A stretch of DNA of 64,000 nt from Chitinimonas viridis. Its GTDB lineage: Bacteria > Pseudomonadota > Gammaproteobacteria > Burkholderiales > Chitinimonadaceae. Every line of letters starts with the position of its first letter. Position 1 is the stretch's first letter. The DNA lies in the NCBI RefSeq assembly GCF_030409555.1, contig NZ_JAUFPU010000009.1, positions 1-64,000 on the forward strand, read 5' to 3'. The position numbers and the translations under genes were made by a program. Positions 17,149 through 26,243 of this stretch are shown in pieces. Under the pieces are notes generated by a model. It did no database searches, was not told the origin of the DNA, and was given only the letters and a program-made list of their open reading frames with translations.

Positions 17149-18252
17149 ATGAGCAATCGCGTTTGGGTGGCCAGCGCCATCCACAAGATCGAGGCCGATT
17201 TCAATCGTTCGGCTGATACCCATCTGATCCCGCTGGATTTGCCGGGCTACCCTGGCATACAGGTGTACTTCAAGGACGAATCCAGCCACCCGACCGGCAG
17301 CCTCAAGCACAGGTTGGCACGCTCGCTGTTCCTCTACGCCTTGACCAATGGCTGGTTGCACGCCGCTAGCACGGTGATCGAGGCGTCCAGTGGCTCCACG
17401 GCGGTATCGGAAGCCTATTTTGCGCGGCTGCTGGGCTTGCCTTTTGTGGCCGTCATGCCGGCCAGTACCTCGCCGGAGAAGATTGCCGCCATCGAATTCT
17501 ATGGCGGCCGCTGTCATCTGGTGGATGATCCGGGTGCCATCAACGCCGAGTCGGAACGGTTGGCGCGCGAGACCGGTGGTCACTTCATGGATCAGTTCAC
17601 CTACGCAGAACGGGCAACCGACTGGCGAGCCAATAACAATATCGCCGAATCCATCTTCAAGCAGATGGCCGAGGAGCCGCATCCCATTCCGGACTGGATA
17701 GTGTGCAGCCCGGGTACGGGAGGGACCAGCGCCACGCTGGGCCGGTTTGTCCGCTACCGGCGCTATGCGACCCGGATACTTTGTGTCGATCCTGAGACTT
17801 CGGTGTTCTTTGACTACTACCAAAGCGCCCTGGCGGGCAAACCCGATAACCAGCTGACCTTGCCGTGTGGCTCCCGCATTGAGGGCATAGGCCGGCCCAG
17901 GGTAGAGCCCAGCTTTATCCCGCATTGTGTCGAGGCCATGCTCAAGGTGCCGGATGTACTCAGCCTGGCGGCCATGCGCTATGTCAGCGAACGTTTGGGG
18001 CGCAGGGTAGGGGGCTCGACCGGCACCAACTTCGTCGGTGTGCTGTCGCTGGCGCAGCAGATGCAGGCTGAGGGCCGCAGCGGCTCCATCGTGACCATAC
18101 TGTGCGATAGCGGTGAGCGCTATGCCCACAGCTATTACAACTCGGCCTGGTACACAGAGCGGGGCATGGATATTGATTCAGCTGACACATTGGTGGCCGC
18201 TGCCGTGCATGGTGCGGCCTTGCCTGCTTTGGCTGCCGCGGGTATGCGCTGA
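17149..18252 (+). CDS. PLP-dependent cysteine synthase-family enzyme (Cds1-like desulfhydrase)
   Basis: This 367-residue fold-type II PLP enzyme begins [20 protein letters not shown], the N-terminus shared with the Cds1 cysteine desulfhydrase group and not with CysK or CysM. Lys53 in [10 protein letters not shown] is the PLP lysine, SSGSTAVS binds the substrate carboxylate, and [14 protein letters not shown] binds the phosphate. Enzymes of this type release sulfide, pyruvate and ammonia from cysteine, though some are annotated as cysteine synthases. The start ATG at 17149 is well placed. A true CysM is encoded at 24504-25391 and a persulfide-responsive module at 54846-58689, so the window has several sulfur genes, but these are not in one operon. 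Confidence 0.82.
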   Translation: MSNRVWVASAIHKIEADFNRSADTHLIPLDLPGYPGIQVYFKDESSHPTGSLKHRLARSLFLYALTNGWLHAASTVIEASSGSTAVSEAYFARLLGLPFVAVMPASTSPEKIAAIEFYGGRCHLVDDPGAINAESERLARETGGHFMDQFTYAERATDWRANNNIAESIFKQMAEEPHPIPDWIVCSPGTGGTSATLGRFVRYRRYATRILCVDPETSVFFDYYQSALAGKPDNQLTLPCGSRIEGIGRPRVEPSFIPHCVEAMLKVPDVLSLAAMRYVSERLGRRVGGSTGTNFVGVLSLAQQMQAEGRSGSIVTILCDSGERYAHSYYNSAWYTERGMDIDSADTLVAAAVHGAALPALAAAGMR

Positions 18253-18335
18253 GCGGCTGCCATGGCTAGTGCCTGGGTTGCCCTGGGTGCAACTGCAAGT
18301 ACATACACTGGAATGCCTGCAGTGGGTAACAGGCG

Positions 18336-21300
18336 CTAAACGCTGACATGCAATACCCTGCTGCCTTGCAGATACACCTGGTAGCGGGACCGATAGCGTT
18401 CACGCAATTGGGTTCCCCATTTTTCGCGCATCAGGGCCGCTTCGGCTTGCCATACCGGGTCGTCGTTTGCCGTGCTGCCACGGGTGGTGGAGGCGTCGTG
18501 GGTGAGGCGGGCGTCCACGGCCTGGACGATGCGCCAGCCGGCCTGCCGTACGGCCAGGCAGAAATCCACATCGTTGTAATTGACGGCAAAGCGGCAATCG
18601 AAGCCGCCGGCAGCGAGCAGGGCGTCGCGCCTGACCAGCAGGCAGGCGCCGGTGGCGGCCGATACATTGCGGTTGAGCAGGCACTCGTAGCGCTCGCCCC
18701 AGCTGCGTAGCTCGGCGGCAATCCATTGTGGGTCGGTTTCTATCCCGTTGTGCTGCAAGCTGCCATCGGGGAAGAACAGTGTCGCCCCCACCACGCCTAC
18801 ACCGGGCAGGCGCATGAAGCGCGCCATGCGTTGCAGCCATTCGGGGTGCCGTACGGTGACATCGTCGTTCAGGAACAGCAGCAGGGGCGCCTGGCTGCGC
18901 TCGGCAACCCGCTGATTGATGGCGGCCCAGTTGAACGGGCTGTCGTCACGCTCCCAACTGATACGGGCATCGCTTGCGGCCAGCGCCGCGACGGCGGTCA
19001 GCATGGTCTCGGAACAGCGGTTGGCAACGATGGTGATGTGCAGCTGCGGGTAGTCTGTCGCCTGGAGCAAGCCGGCCATGCAGGCCTGCAAGCCCTCCAT
19101 ATTGCTATGTGTGGGGATGATCACGTGCACCAGCTCGCCGCTGGCTGGCCAATCGGCCAGTATGCCAGGGTAGCTTTCGTCCCAACCGACCTGGGCATCG
19201 TCTATGCCCAGCCGTGCCAGGTTTTCCTGCACGGCGGCCAGCGCGGCATCGTGTGCCCAGGGCTTGGCCGCGCGGCTATGGGCAAGCGAGCCTGCTACCG
19301 CGCGCCAGTCGTACAAGACCTTGGGCAGGTGGGCTATTTGGTCAGCCGCCAGTGCCGAACTGGCGCGCAGCAACAGGTCGTAATCCTGCGCCCCGTGGCT
19401 GGCCTGCCTGTAGCCACCCAGCGCCAGCACCCGCTCACGGCGGTATAGCGTCAGGTGATTAGGATAGTTGATCGAATGCAGCAACTCTGGCGACCAGTCC
19501 GGCTTGCGGAAGACCTGCAAGGCGCGGCCAGACTCGTCTATGGTCTGGCTGTCGCTATAGATCAGTTGCAGCTCGGGCTGTGCCTGCAGCAGCAGTGCGA
19601 CCTCCAGCAGGGCTTCCGGGTATAGCAGGTCATCATGATCAAGCGGCACCAGCCACTCGCCCTGCGCCATCTGTATGCCTTCGTTGCTGGCAGCCACAAT
19701 GCCGCCCTGCTCACTCCGCCTGCGGCAGCGTACCCTGGGGTTGCCTGCCTGATCGCGTGCAAAATCGTCCAGCACGGCTAGCGTCTCGGCCCGGCTGGAG
19801 CCGTCGTCGATCAAGCACAGCTCCCAATCGGCCAGATGCTGGTTCACCACACTGGCCAGCGTTTGGGTCAGGATGGCTGCTGTCGTGTTGTAGACCGGCA
19901 GGATGATGGAGAAGCGTGGCCGGCCTTGGGTCAGCACCAGACCGGCCAGACGGGCAGCGCTCTCCGTCGTGCCGGTCGGCAGACCCAGTGCAGTCTGGCT
20001 GCGGGTCTGCCAGGACTGTGCCTCGCGGTTTCTCTCAAGTGCGGTGGCGAGCTGCTGCTGCTCATGCCTGGCCTCGGCTAGGGCCGCATCCTTGGCATCG
20101 CGCTGCTGTTCCAGGCCATCGACCAGGCTGGCGATGGCTGCCAGTTGCGGCCCGCTCAACTGGCCAGCTATCCGGGCTTGCACCACGGCTTGCCAGGGTT
20201 GGTAGCCCTTGGCTTGGTGGTTGCTGCGCTGGTCGCTCTCCAGGCTATCGCCCAGCAGGCGGTATTCGCAGCTGATGCTATCCAGGTGGGTGAAGCGCCT
20301 CCCTGCCAGTACCAACCGGCTGAACAGATCCCAATCCTCGTAGGCCCCCAGTTCGCTGTCGAAGCGCTGGGACTTCAGCAGGGCAGAGCGCCAGACCAGG
20401 GCGTGGATGGGGATGTAGTTGCCGACGAGAAGCCGCGCGGCATTGAAGGGGCGGTTCAGGGTGGCCACCACATGGCCAGTCTGCAGCGTGTCGCCTTGCA
20501 GCACGCAGGGGCGCAACTGGCAGCCGGCATAGGCGGCATCGACATTGCTGTCCTGCTGCAACTCGGCGATCAACTGGGTGTAATGGTCTTGATAGACCAC
20601 GTCATCTTCGTCGAGTATGGCCAGATAATCCCCTCTGGCCGAGGCGATGCCCAGGTTGAGGTTGTCACTGCGATTACTTACACCGGGAACGATGCGTAGC
20701 TCCAGCGTCTGGAAGGCTGCCAGTGCCGGTTCGTCGTCGCCAAACCAGACCAGTACGACCTCCAGCATGGGATAGCGTTGTCGCTGCAGACTGCTGAGCG
20801 CATGTTGCAATAGCGCATTGCGGCTGGCGCGGATAATGACCGACAGCAGGGGTGGGTGTTCGAAGAAGCGTTGGGGCGTGCCATCCCAGTCGAATTGCAG
20901 GAAAGCTTCGGCATGGGCTGCGCCTGCTGCCAGGCCACGCAGGCTGGCCAGGCTCTCCACATGCCGCAGGTAGTCGTACTGGCACAACTGTGAGGCATGG
21001 CAGCGCAGCGCGGCCAGCTTGCTGTCCATGTCTTCAAGCACCAGCAGGCGGTTGATGCTGGGGTTGGCCTGTATGGTTTCGTAAAACCACAGCTCACCTT
21101 GCCAGTGGCCTGTCAGCGCGGCCAACAGGCCACGGCTGCAGCGGCGGTGATCCTCGTGCTGCTCCGATGGTGCCGGCAACAGTAGCCGGTGGGGCCGGAA
21201 AACCTGTACTGCATCGCGATAGGCTGCTTGTATGGGGCCGGACATCGGTACGGCGCCATCCGGGTAGTGCCAGAAAACAATGTCGTCCACCCCCAGCAAG

Positions 21301-21488
21301 GCGAGACCGGCACGGCATTCGGCCAGCCTGTCATGGTGCTTGCCTGTGGGGGGCAAACCCGCTTCGCCATCGCTCATTACGACGACCCGTATCTTGCTGC
21401 CCTTGCGTACGGCTTCGGCCAGCAAGCCACCGCAGCCCAGTACTTCGTCGTCGGGGTGGGGTGCAAAGACTAGGATGCGATCAGCCAT
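18336..21488 (-). CDS. Fusion of PIG-L deacetylase and three family 2 glycosyltransferase domains
   Basis: This is a single protein of 1050 residues. Residues 1 to about 165 are a PIG-L type zinc deacetylase (APHPDDEVLGCGG with H11, D13, D14 and a later HEDHRRCS), which removes acetyl from N-acetyl sugars. Three GT-A domains follow. One starts near 213 (LLSVIIRASRN, with DEDD), the second near 523 (FSIILPVYNTT, LIDDGSS, DHDD) and the third near 783 (VHVIIPTHSN, FLNDDV). There is no membrane segment, so it should be cytosolic. It is the last gene of an operon with a GNAT gene (8-base overlap) and an unknown 201-residue gene. Together they look able to build and trim a surface glycan or protein-linked glycan; acceptor and sugars are unknown. 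Confidence 0.85.
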   Translation of the reverse strand: MADRILVFAPHPDDEVLGCGGLLAEAVRKGSKIRVVVMSDGEAGLPPTGKHHDRLAECRAGLALLGVDDIVFWHYPDGAVPMSGPIQAAYRDAVQVFRPHRLLLPAPSEQHEDHRRCSRGLLAALTGHWQGELWFYETIQANPSINRLLVLEDMDSKLAALRCHASQLCQYDYLRHVESLASLRGLAAGAAHAEAFLQFDWDGTPQRFFEHPPLLSVIIRASRNALLQHALSSLQRQRYPMLEVVLVWFGDDEPALAAFQTLELRIVPGVSNRSDNLNLGIASARGDYLAILDEDDVVYQDHYTQLIAELQQDSNVDAAYAGCQLRPCVLQGDTLQTGHVVATLNRPFNAARLLVGNYIPIHALVWRSALLKSQRFDSELGAYEDWDLFSRLVLAGRRFTHLDSISCEYRLLGDSLESDQRSNHQAKGYQPWQAVVQARIAGQLSGPQLAAIASLVDGLEQQRDAKDAALAEARHEQQQLATALERNREAQSWQTRSQTALGLPTGTTESAARLAGLVLTQGRPRFSIILPVYNTTAAILTQTLASVVNQHLADWELCLIDDGSSRAETLAVLDDFARDQAGNPRVRCRRRSEQGGIVAASNEGIQMAQGEWLVPLDHDDLLYPEALLEVALLLQAQPELQLIYSDSQTIDESGRALQVFRKPDWSPELLHSINYPNHLTLYRRERVLALGGYRQASHGAQDYDLLLRASSALAADQIAHLPKVLYDWRAVAGSLAHSRAAKPWAHDAALAAVQENLARLGIDDAQVGWDESYPGILADWPASGELVHVIIPTHSNMEGLQACMAGLLQATDYPQLHITIVANRCSETMLTAVAALAASDARISWERDDSPFNWAAINQRVAERSQAPLLLFLNDDVTVRHPEWLQRMARFMRLPGVGVVGATLFFPDGSLQHNGIETDPQWIAAELRSWGERYECLLNRNVSAATGACLLVRRDALLAAGGFDCRFAVNYNDVDFCLAVRQAGWRIVQAVDARLTHDASTTRGSTANDDPVWQAEAALMREKWGTQLRERYRSRYQVYLQGSRVLHVSV

Positions 21489-22104
21489 GGCTGGGTGTCT
21501 CGTTCAGTGGTGCCAGCCGCAGCAGATGCATATGCAGCCTGCTGGCCGGCCATTCGCTGGCATCGATGGCATAGCGATGCAGATCCAGCCGCTTGCCTTC
21601 CGGCGTCGTGATTTCTGCCTGCAGCACGCCCTCTTGCCGTAGCGCCAGTCTATCCAGCAGGGCCAATACCCGGGTGTTCTCGGCTGAGACCAGGAAGATC
21701 AGCTTGTACAGGCCCAGGTGATGGAAAGCGGTGTGCATGGCGTAATGCCAGGCCTCCCAGAAGGCCCGGCCGGCGCGATGCATATAGATGGCGAACTCCG
21801 CCTTGCCATTGAGCAGGTCGATGGCGGACAGACTCATCAGGCCTACCGGTTCGGCGGTGAGGGCCGACTCTATGAGGATGTCCATCTCTATCGGCGGGTC
21901 GATCCGGCTCAGCCACTCGAAGCGGGCCAGGCGGCTGGCAAAGTCGGGGTAGAGCGTCTGGCACTGCGGTTGATAGTGGCAGAAGCCAGGCAGGGACATG
22001 GCTTGCTGCAGCAGCGCGAGGTCAGCCGCGCCGACACGGCGCAGACGCGCATGCCTGCCCTGGTAAAGGGGCAGGCCGTCTGGTAGCAGTGCGGAGGTAG
22101 GCAA
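21481..22104 (-). CDS. GNAT-family N-acetyltransferase (RimJ-like)
   Basis: This 207-residue acyltransferase moves acetyl from acetyl-CoA to an amine. It has the layout of RimJ/RimL-type GNATs: LRRVGAADLALLQQAM early, VGLMSLSAIDLLNGKAEFAIYMHR in the core beta-sheet, and FHHLGLYKLIFLVSAENTRVLALLDRLALRQEGVLQAEI near the end, which covers the CoA-binding turn and the late helix. The start is a TTG directly after the upstream gene's TAA (TAATTG), with no separate ribosome binding site, so translation probably depends on coupling. Its last eight bases overlap the PIG-L/glycosyltransferase gene. An acetyltransferase beside a sugar deacetylase suggests it modifies an amino sugar; this is context only. 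Confidence 0.8.
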   Translation of the reverse strand: MPTSALLPDGLPLYQGRHARLRRVGAADLALLQQAMSLPGFCHYQPQCQTLYPDFASRLARFEWLSRIDPPIEMDILIESALTAEPVGLMSLSAIDLLNGKAEFAIYMHRAGRAFWEAWHYAMHTAFHHLGLYKLIFLVSAENTRVLALLDRLALRQEGVLQAEITTPEGKRLDLHRYAIDASEWPASRLHMHLLRLAPLNETPSHG

Positions 22105-22710
22105 TTAGGGGGCTGTGCAGCTGTCCACCGTGATTTCATCCAGCTCTGAATAGCGGAACTGGCTCCAGTCCGAGCCGTCTGCCGATTTGGGCCAGACCAT
22201 GGCCTGTAGATAGAACTTCGTGCCCTTGATCCCTACCAAGCCTCGACTGGCCAATTCCGTCAGGTTGATGGAGAAGGTGATGCTAGCTGTGGAAGTGGAG
22301 GTAGTGGCACCTACCGGTGCTGCCAGATCGGTACCATCGTGGCGGAACTGTGCCAACAGGGTGAAGTTCTGCTGGCCCACGCGGAGCTGACTGTTCAGTG
22401 CCAGGAAGGCCGGGTCGTCCTTGTCGCTGGAGGCCGCAATAAATACCTGGTCCCCGCGCTGCACACCTGTCACCACCGTGGACATGGCGGTGGCGCCCGC
22501 ATTCACGCAAATAGTGGGTACGACACCATATGCGGTCGATTCCAGCTGGAACTTGCCTGCCTGGGGTAGTTCCACCAGGGTGAGTACACCGGTCGTGATA
22601 TCGGTATAGCTGGGGGTGACAGGGCCGTTGTTGGCCATGGCTTCTTGCAGCAGCATGGGCAAGGTGGCGGCCTTGCCCGAGATCAGGAACGTCGCAAAGC
22701 GCTTCTTCAT
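22105..22710 (-). CDS. Unrecognised 201-residue protein, first gene of the glycosyltransferase operon
   Basis: I do not recognise a family. The protein starts MKKRFATFLISGK and lacks a clear signal peptide. It is predicted to be mostly beta-strand, with many Thr, Ser, Val and Ala residues, including a Thr/Ser cluster at GATTSTSTASITFS. Cys residues are few (CVNAG and the C-terminal CTAP). Its ATG at 22710 is preceded by CGGAG. It leads an operon with a GNAT gene (TAA touches its TTG) and the PIG-L/glycosyltransferase fusion. It could be the protein the two enzymes modify, or a surface or filament subunit; no direct evidence chooses between these. Confidence 0.7.
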   Translation of the reverse strand: MKKRFATFLISGKAATLPMLLQEAMANNGPVTPSYTDITTGVLTLVELPQAGKFQLESTAYGVVPTICVNAGATAMSTVVTGVQRGDQVFIAASSDKDDPAFLALNSQLRVGQQNFTLLAQFRHDGTDLAAPVGATTSTSTASITFSINLTELASRGLVGIKGTKFYLQAMVWPKSADGSDWSQFRYSELDEITVDSCTAP

Positions 22711-22888
22711 GATGTACTCCGGTTGGCTGAGTGGCCGCCAGCGCATTCGCGGGCGTGTTATTTGGGATAGATGATGCGGGCCAGCCGGTCAAAGCCTTCC
22801 GTCGCCATAATGCCTTGTCGTACTGCTGTCATCTTTTGGGGGTAGCGTAGCGCCTGACACTATTCACCATGCAAACAGGGAATTCACC

Positions 22889-24358
22889 ATGCAAGCCCGT
22901 CTAGCCGCCGCCGTGGCATCGCTCTTTACTGTTGCCGCCCAGGCTCAAACTGTCGAGATCAATCCGGTTGAACACGAGGTGGTGAGCACGGTGGAGCGCT
23001 ATGCCCTGCAGGTGCCGGCAGCCGACTACATCCCCTATGGTGGCAAGTTCAAGGCCGAGTTTCCGCAGGGGCTGCACTTGGCTGTGGGTTCGGGTCTGCG
23101 GTTCAAGGGTTACGAGAAGGATGCCTCCCTGAGCTTCTGGGCGCTGACCGACCGCGGCCCCAATGGTGATTCGCCAAAGGTCAAGGCAGGCGAGAAGGCT
23201 GCGCCGTCCAAGGTATTCCTGGCGCCCGATTTCTCACCGCGCATCGCCACCATCAATGTGCAACTGGCTGAGGGTGCCCGGGTGGTCAGCACCATGCCGC
23301 TGAAGCAGGATGGCAAGGCCATCAGTGGTCGCCCCATTGCGCCGGAGAACAGTGGCTCGTCCAAAGAGGTGCCGCTATCCGATGAGCTGAAGCCGCTCAA
23401 GTACGACGATTTTGGCATGGACCCTGAAGGCATCGACTTCGACAAGCAGGGCAATCTGTGGATAGTCGATGAATATGGCCCTTTCCTGGCACAGGTTGAC
23501 GCCAAGACCGGCGAATTCATGCAGCAGTACATGCCCGGTGCAGGCCTGCCCGAGATATTGGGCGAGCGCCAGCCCAACCGTGGCTTTGAGGGTGTGGCCG
23601 TGACCCCGTCCGGCAAGGTGGCTGCTATTGTGCAAAGCACGCTGGATATCAAGAAAGAGACACGGGGCAGTGCGCAGTTCCTGCGCCTGGTCGTGCTGGA
23701 CCCCAAGACCAACAGCACGCAGATGTTTGCCTACCCCCACGATGTAAGCGAGTACAAGAAGAGTGGCGATGCCAAGATAGGCGACCTGGTGGCCATAGAC
23801 GATACCCGCTTCCTCTTGATTGAGCAGGGTAGGGACAAGAACAAGACCATGCGCAATGTGGTCTACCTGATAGACACCAAGGGTGCGCAGGACCTGACCG
23901 GCCTGAGCTTGCCTGACGGCAAGGCGCTTGAATATGCCGACGCCAAGGCACTCAGCCAGTTCCAGGCTGGCGGCGAGGTGACAGGTAGCGGCAATATCGT
24001 GTCGGCCAGCGCCAGCAGCAGCTTGAAGATGATCAGCAAGACCCGCCTGTTCGACCTGCGCGAACTGGGCTGGAACGCCGAGAAGGCCGAAGGCCTGGCG
24101 GTGGTGGGAGAGCTGGGCAAGTTTGCCGATGCCAGCGAGCTGGCGGTGATCAATGACAACGATTTTGGCCTGAAGGGCGATGTTGCTGCCTCCGAGCGTG
24201 ACCCGGAGGCCTACCTGGTGGACACCGATGGCAAGCTGGCAGATGCCAAGGGCAATGCGGTGGAGGCCAGCTACCGCGTTGCGCAGAGTGATGAGCGCGA
24301 TACCCAGTTTTGGGTCCTGCATCTGAAGAAGCCCTTGAAGGACTACTTCCCCAAATAA
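22889..24358 (+). CDS. Secreted esterase-like/phytase-family protein
   Basis: This 489-residue protein has a Sec signal (ARLAAAVASLFTVAAQAQ). The mature part matches the Pfam family named esterase-like activity of phytase: SGLRFKGYE, FWALTDRGPNGDS, FDKQGNLWIVDEYGPFL, RGFEGVAVTPSGKVAAIVQS and RFLLIEQGRDKN, a series of beta-propeller blades with acidic loops. Such proteins are periplasmic or secreted phosphoesterase-like proteins, but many have no tested activity. The ATG at 22889 is the second of two nearly identical start contexts made by a 13-bp duplication. A strong terminator follows the stop. It is transcribed away from the 201-residue gene. Confidence 0.8.
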   Translation: MQARLAAAVASLFTVAAQAQTVEINPVEHEVVSTVERYALQVPAADYIPYGGKFKAEFPQGLHLAVGSGLRFKGYEKDASLSFWALTDRGPNGDSPKVKAGEKAAPSKVFLAPDFSPRIATINVQLAEGARVVSTMPLKQDGKAISGRPIAPENSGSSKEVPLSDELKPLKYDDFGMDPEGIDFDKQGNLWIVDEYGPFLAQVDAKTGEFMQQYMPGAGLPEILGERQPNRGFEGVAVTPSGKVAAIVQSTLDIKKETRGSAQFLRLVVLDPKTNSTQMFAYPHDVSEYKKSGDAKIGDLVAIDDTRFLLIEQGRDKNKTMRNVVYLIDTKGAQDLTGLSLPDGKALEYADAKALSQFQAGGEVTGSGNIVSASASSSLKMISKTRLFDLRELGWNAEKAEGLAVVGELGKFADASELAVINDNDFGLKGDVAASERDPEAYLVDTDGKLADAKGNAVEASYRVAQSDERDTQFWVLHLKKPLKDYFPK

Positions 24359-24381
24359 CCATTGCCTCTCCGCCGTAGATT

Positions 24382-24407
24382 AGCCCCGTGCAAACGGGGC
24401 TTTTTTA
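24382..24407 (+). terminator. Rho-independent terminator after the phytase-like gene
   Basis: AGCCCCG (24382-24388) pairs with CGGGGCT (24395-24401) across a six-base loop and is followed by a run of T. Confidence 0.9.
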
Positions 24408-24503
24408 TGTGGCATCCGTGGCGTCGCATATAGAAATAGCCAATGCGGCTTTATGGCCGGGCTGGCCCCCTGGGTACAATGTGCGATCCCCTGGAGTGTA
24501 AGC

Positions 24504-25391
24504 ATGTACCCAACACTGGAAGACTTTGTCGGCAATACCCCCCTGGTCAGGCTCAAGCGCTTGCCGGGCAAGAGTAGCAACGTGGTGCTGGCCAAGCTGG
24601 AAGGCAATAATCCTGCCGGCTCGGTCAAGGACAGGCCGGCGCTGTCGATGATACGGCGGGCACAGGCGCGAGGTGATATCGCGCCTGGCGACACCCTGAT
24701 CGAGGCCACCAGCGGTAACACCGGCATTGCCCTGGCCATGGCGGCGGCCATGATGGGCTACCGGATGCGGCTGATCATGCCGGAACACCTCAGCATAGAG
24801 CGGCGCCAGACCATGAAGGCCTTTGGTGCCGAGATCGTGCTGGTGACCCAGAAGCAAGGCATGGAGGGGGCACGCGATCTGGCGGAACAGATGCGGGATG
24901 CGGGCGAGGGCATCATACTCGACCAGTTCGGTAACCCCGACAACCCGCTGGCCCACTATGAGGGCACCGGTCCCGAGATATGGCGCGACACACAGGGCCG
25001 CATTACCCATTTTGTCTCCAGCATGGGGACAACGGGCACCATCATGGGCACCGGGCGTTACTTGCGCGAGCAGAATTCCGCCGTGCAGATCATCGGTGTG
25101 CAGCCGGTGGATGGCGCCCAGATACCTGGCATACGTAAATGGCCTGCCGAGTATGTGCCGGGTATCTGCGATTTTTCCAAGATAGATCGCATCATGGAAG
25201 TCACCCAGCAGGAAGCCGAGGCCATGACCCTAAGGCTGGCGGCAGAGGAGGGCATCTTCGCCGGTATCAGTTCTGGCGGTGCCATGGCGGCGGCGCTCAA
25301 GCTGTCGGCAGAGCTGGAGCATGCCACCATCGTCAGCATAGTCTGTGACCGGGGTGATCGTTACCTGTCCACCGGGGTGTTTCCAGCTTGA
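24504..25391 (+). CDS. cysM: Cysteine synthase B (O-acetylserine sulfhydrylase)
   Basis: This cytosolic PLP enzyme (295 residues) makes cysteine from O-acetylserine and sulfide or thiosulfate. Lys42 in NPAGSVKDRPA is the PLP lysine. EATSGNTGIALAMAAA is the substrate loop, SSMGTTGTIMGTGR binds the PLP phosphate, and GISSGGAMAAAL is near the C-terminus. The DRPA after the lysine and the EHLSIERRQTMKAFGAEIV segment separate CysM from CysK. The ATG at 24504 follows GGAG at about 24493-24496. It stands alone between the phytase-like gene's terminator and a hairpin shared with the convergent exporter gene. Confidence 0.93.
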   Translation: MYPTLEDFVGNTPLVRLKRLPGKSSNVVLAKLEGNNPAGSVKDRPALSMIRRAQARGDIAPGDTLIEATSGNTGIALAMAAAMMGYRMRLIMPEHLSIERRQTMKAFGAEIVLVTQKQGMEGARDLAEQMRDAGEGIILDQFGNPDNPLAHYEGTGPEIWRDTQGRITHFVSSMGTTGTIMGTGRYLREQNSAVQIIGVQPVDGAQIPGIRKWPAEYVPGICDFSKIDRIMEVTQQEAEAMTLRLAAEEGIFAGISSGGAMAAALKLSAELEHATIVSIVCDRGDRYLSTGVFPA

Positions 25392-25398
25392 GTTCCTG

Positions 25399-25425
25399 GC
25401 GGGGCAGTAGGGGCGACTGCCCCGC
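25399..25425. terminator. 10-bp stem hairpin between convergent cysM and GDT1 genes
   Basis: GCGGGGCAGT (25399-25408) pairs perfectly with ACTGCCCCGC (25416-25425). It lies in the 40-base gap between two convergent genes and lacks a T-tract. It may block transcription in both directions. Confidence 0.5.
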
Positions 25426-25431
25426 CCGCCG

Positions 25432-25998
25432 TCAGGACAGGCCGACGCCAGCCAGGGCCAGCAGGCCCAATATGGCGAATATCCCTGCGGCAACCTTGTG
25501 CACCAGGGCAACCGGCAGTGCTTTTGCCGCTTTGTCACCCAGCCACACCACGGGCGCATTGGCCAGCATCATGCCTACGGTGGTGCCGGCAATCACCCAC
25601 CAATAGTCGCTAAAGCGTGCAGCCAGCGCCACAGTGGCCACCTGGGTCTTGTCGCCCATCTCGGCCAGAAAGAACGCTACCAGGGTGGTGCCGAACACCC
25701 CAAGGCGCTCGTTGAGGCGGGTGTCGTCTTCGAGCTTGTCAGGTATCAGCATCCAGCCGGCCATGGCAATGAACGAGATGCCCAGTATCCAGCGCATGGT
25801 AGTGGGGCCGATCAGCGCCATCAACCAGCTGCCCACAGCACCGGCCAGCGCGTGGTTCACCAGGGTGGCGGCCAGGATGCCAAGCACAATGGGAATGGGT
25901 TTGCGAAATCTGGCCGCCAGCAACAAGGCCAGCAGCTGGGTTTTGTCGCCAATTTCGGCCAGCGCAACAATGCCGGTCGATACCAGGAAAGCTTCCAT
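25432..25998 (-). CDS. GDT1/TMEM165-family manganese exporter (MneA-like)
   Basis: This inner-membrane protein of 188 residues has six predicted helices in two repeats. Each repeat carries the family motif E-x-G-D-K-T: E15 to T20 and E113 to T118. These motifs form the cation path, and bacterial members expel Mn2+. The upstream leader is a yybP-ykoY riboswitch, whose ligand is Mn2+, so the sequence itself links the gene to manganese control. A loop rich in charged residues (PDKLEDDTRLNERL) separates the halves. The ATG at 25998 has GGAGAAAATC before it. It is a single-gene unit with its own promoter. Confidence 0.92.
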   Translation of the reverse strand: MEAFLVSTGIVALAEIGDKTQLLALLLAARFRKPIPIVLGILAATLVNHALAGAVGSWLMALIGPTTMRWILGISFIAMAGWMLIPDKLEDDTRLNERLGVFGTTLVAFFLAEMGDKTQVATVALAARFSDYWWVIAGTTVGMMLANAPVVWLGDKAAKALPVALVHKVAAGIFAILGLLALAGVGLS

Positions 25999-26059
25999 GA
26001 TTGATTTTCTCCGGGGCCGGCAACAAGAACCATAGACGCATGCCGCCGCGGCCCCTTGC

Positions 26060-26188
26060 CGGTCGGATGCGTCTGTGGTCTTGCCAGGCAGGATCAGGCG
26101 ATCCTGTTGCCTACGCCATGGCCATGCGGGCCAAGTATGTTGACGTGGGCTTCCGCCGGGGCGGCGGAACGGCTACTCCCCAAAGACG
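26060..26188 (-). ncRNA. yybP-ykoY manganese riboswitch
   Basis: Read on the minus strand, the leader has the class's conserved blocks in order: GGGGAGTAGCC near the 5' end, a GC-rich stem, GTCAACATACTTG, then GGCGTAGGCAACAGGA, a hairpin, and CCTGCCTGGCAAGACC followed by ACAGACGCATCC. Between aptamer and gene, AGACGCAT and ATGCGTCT (26034-26041 and 26067-26074) can pair and may form the switching or terminator stem. It should raise expression of the exporter when Mn2+ is high. The exact ends are approximate. Confidence 0.9.
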
Positions 26189-26194
26189 GGGCGG

Positions 26195-26223
26195 ATTATA
26201 GGAGGCATCCCGTACATTGTCAC
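26195..26223 (-). promoter_or_regulatory. Promoter of the Mn riboswitch and exporter gene
   Basis: On the minus strand, GTGACA (26218-26223) and a perfect TATAAT (26195-26200) are 17 bp apart. Transcription would start near 26188, directly at the 5' edge of the riboswitch. Confidence 0.85.
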
Positions 26224-26243
26224 CTGCTCAGGTTTTTATCTGG

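Noticed and set aside
23375-24322. 315-codon minus-strand frame
   Set aside because: It is antisense to the phytase-like gene, with no independent start signals.
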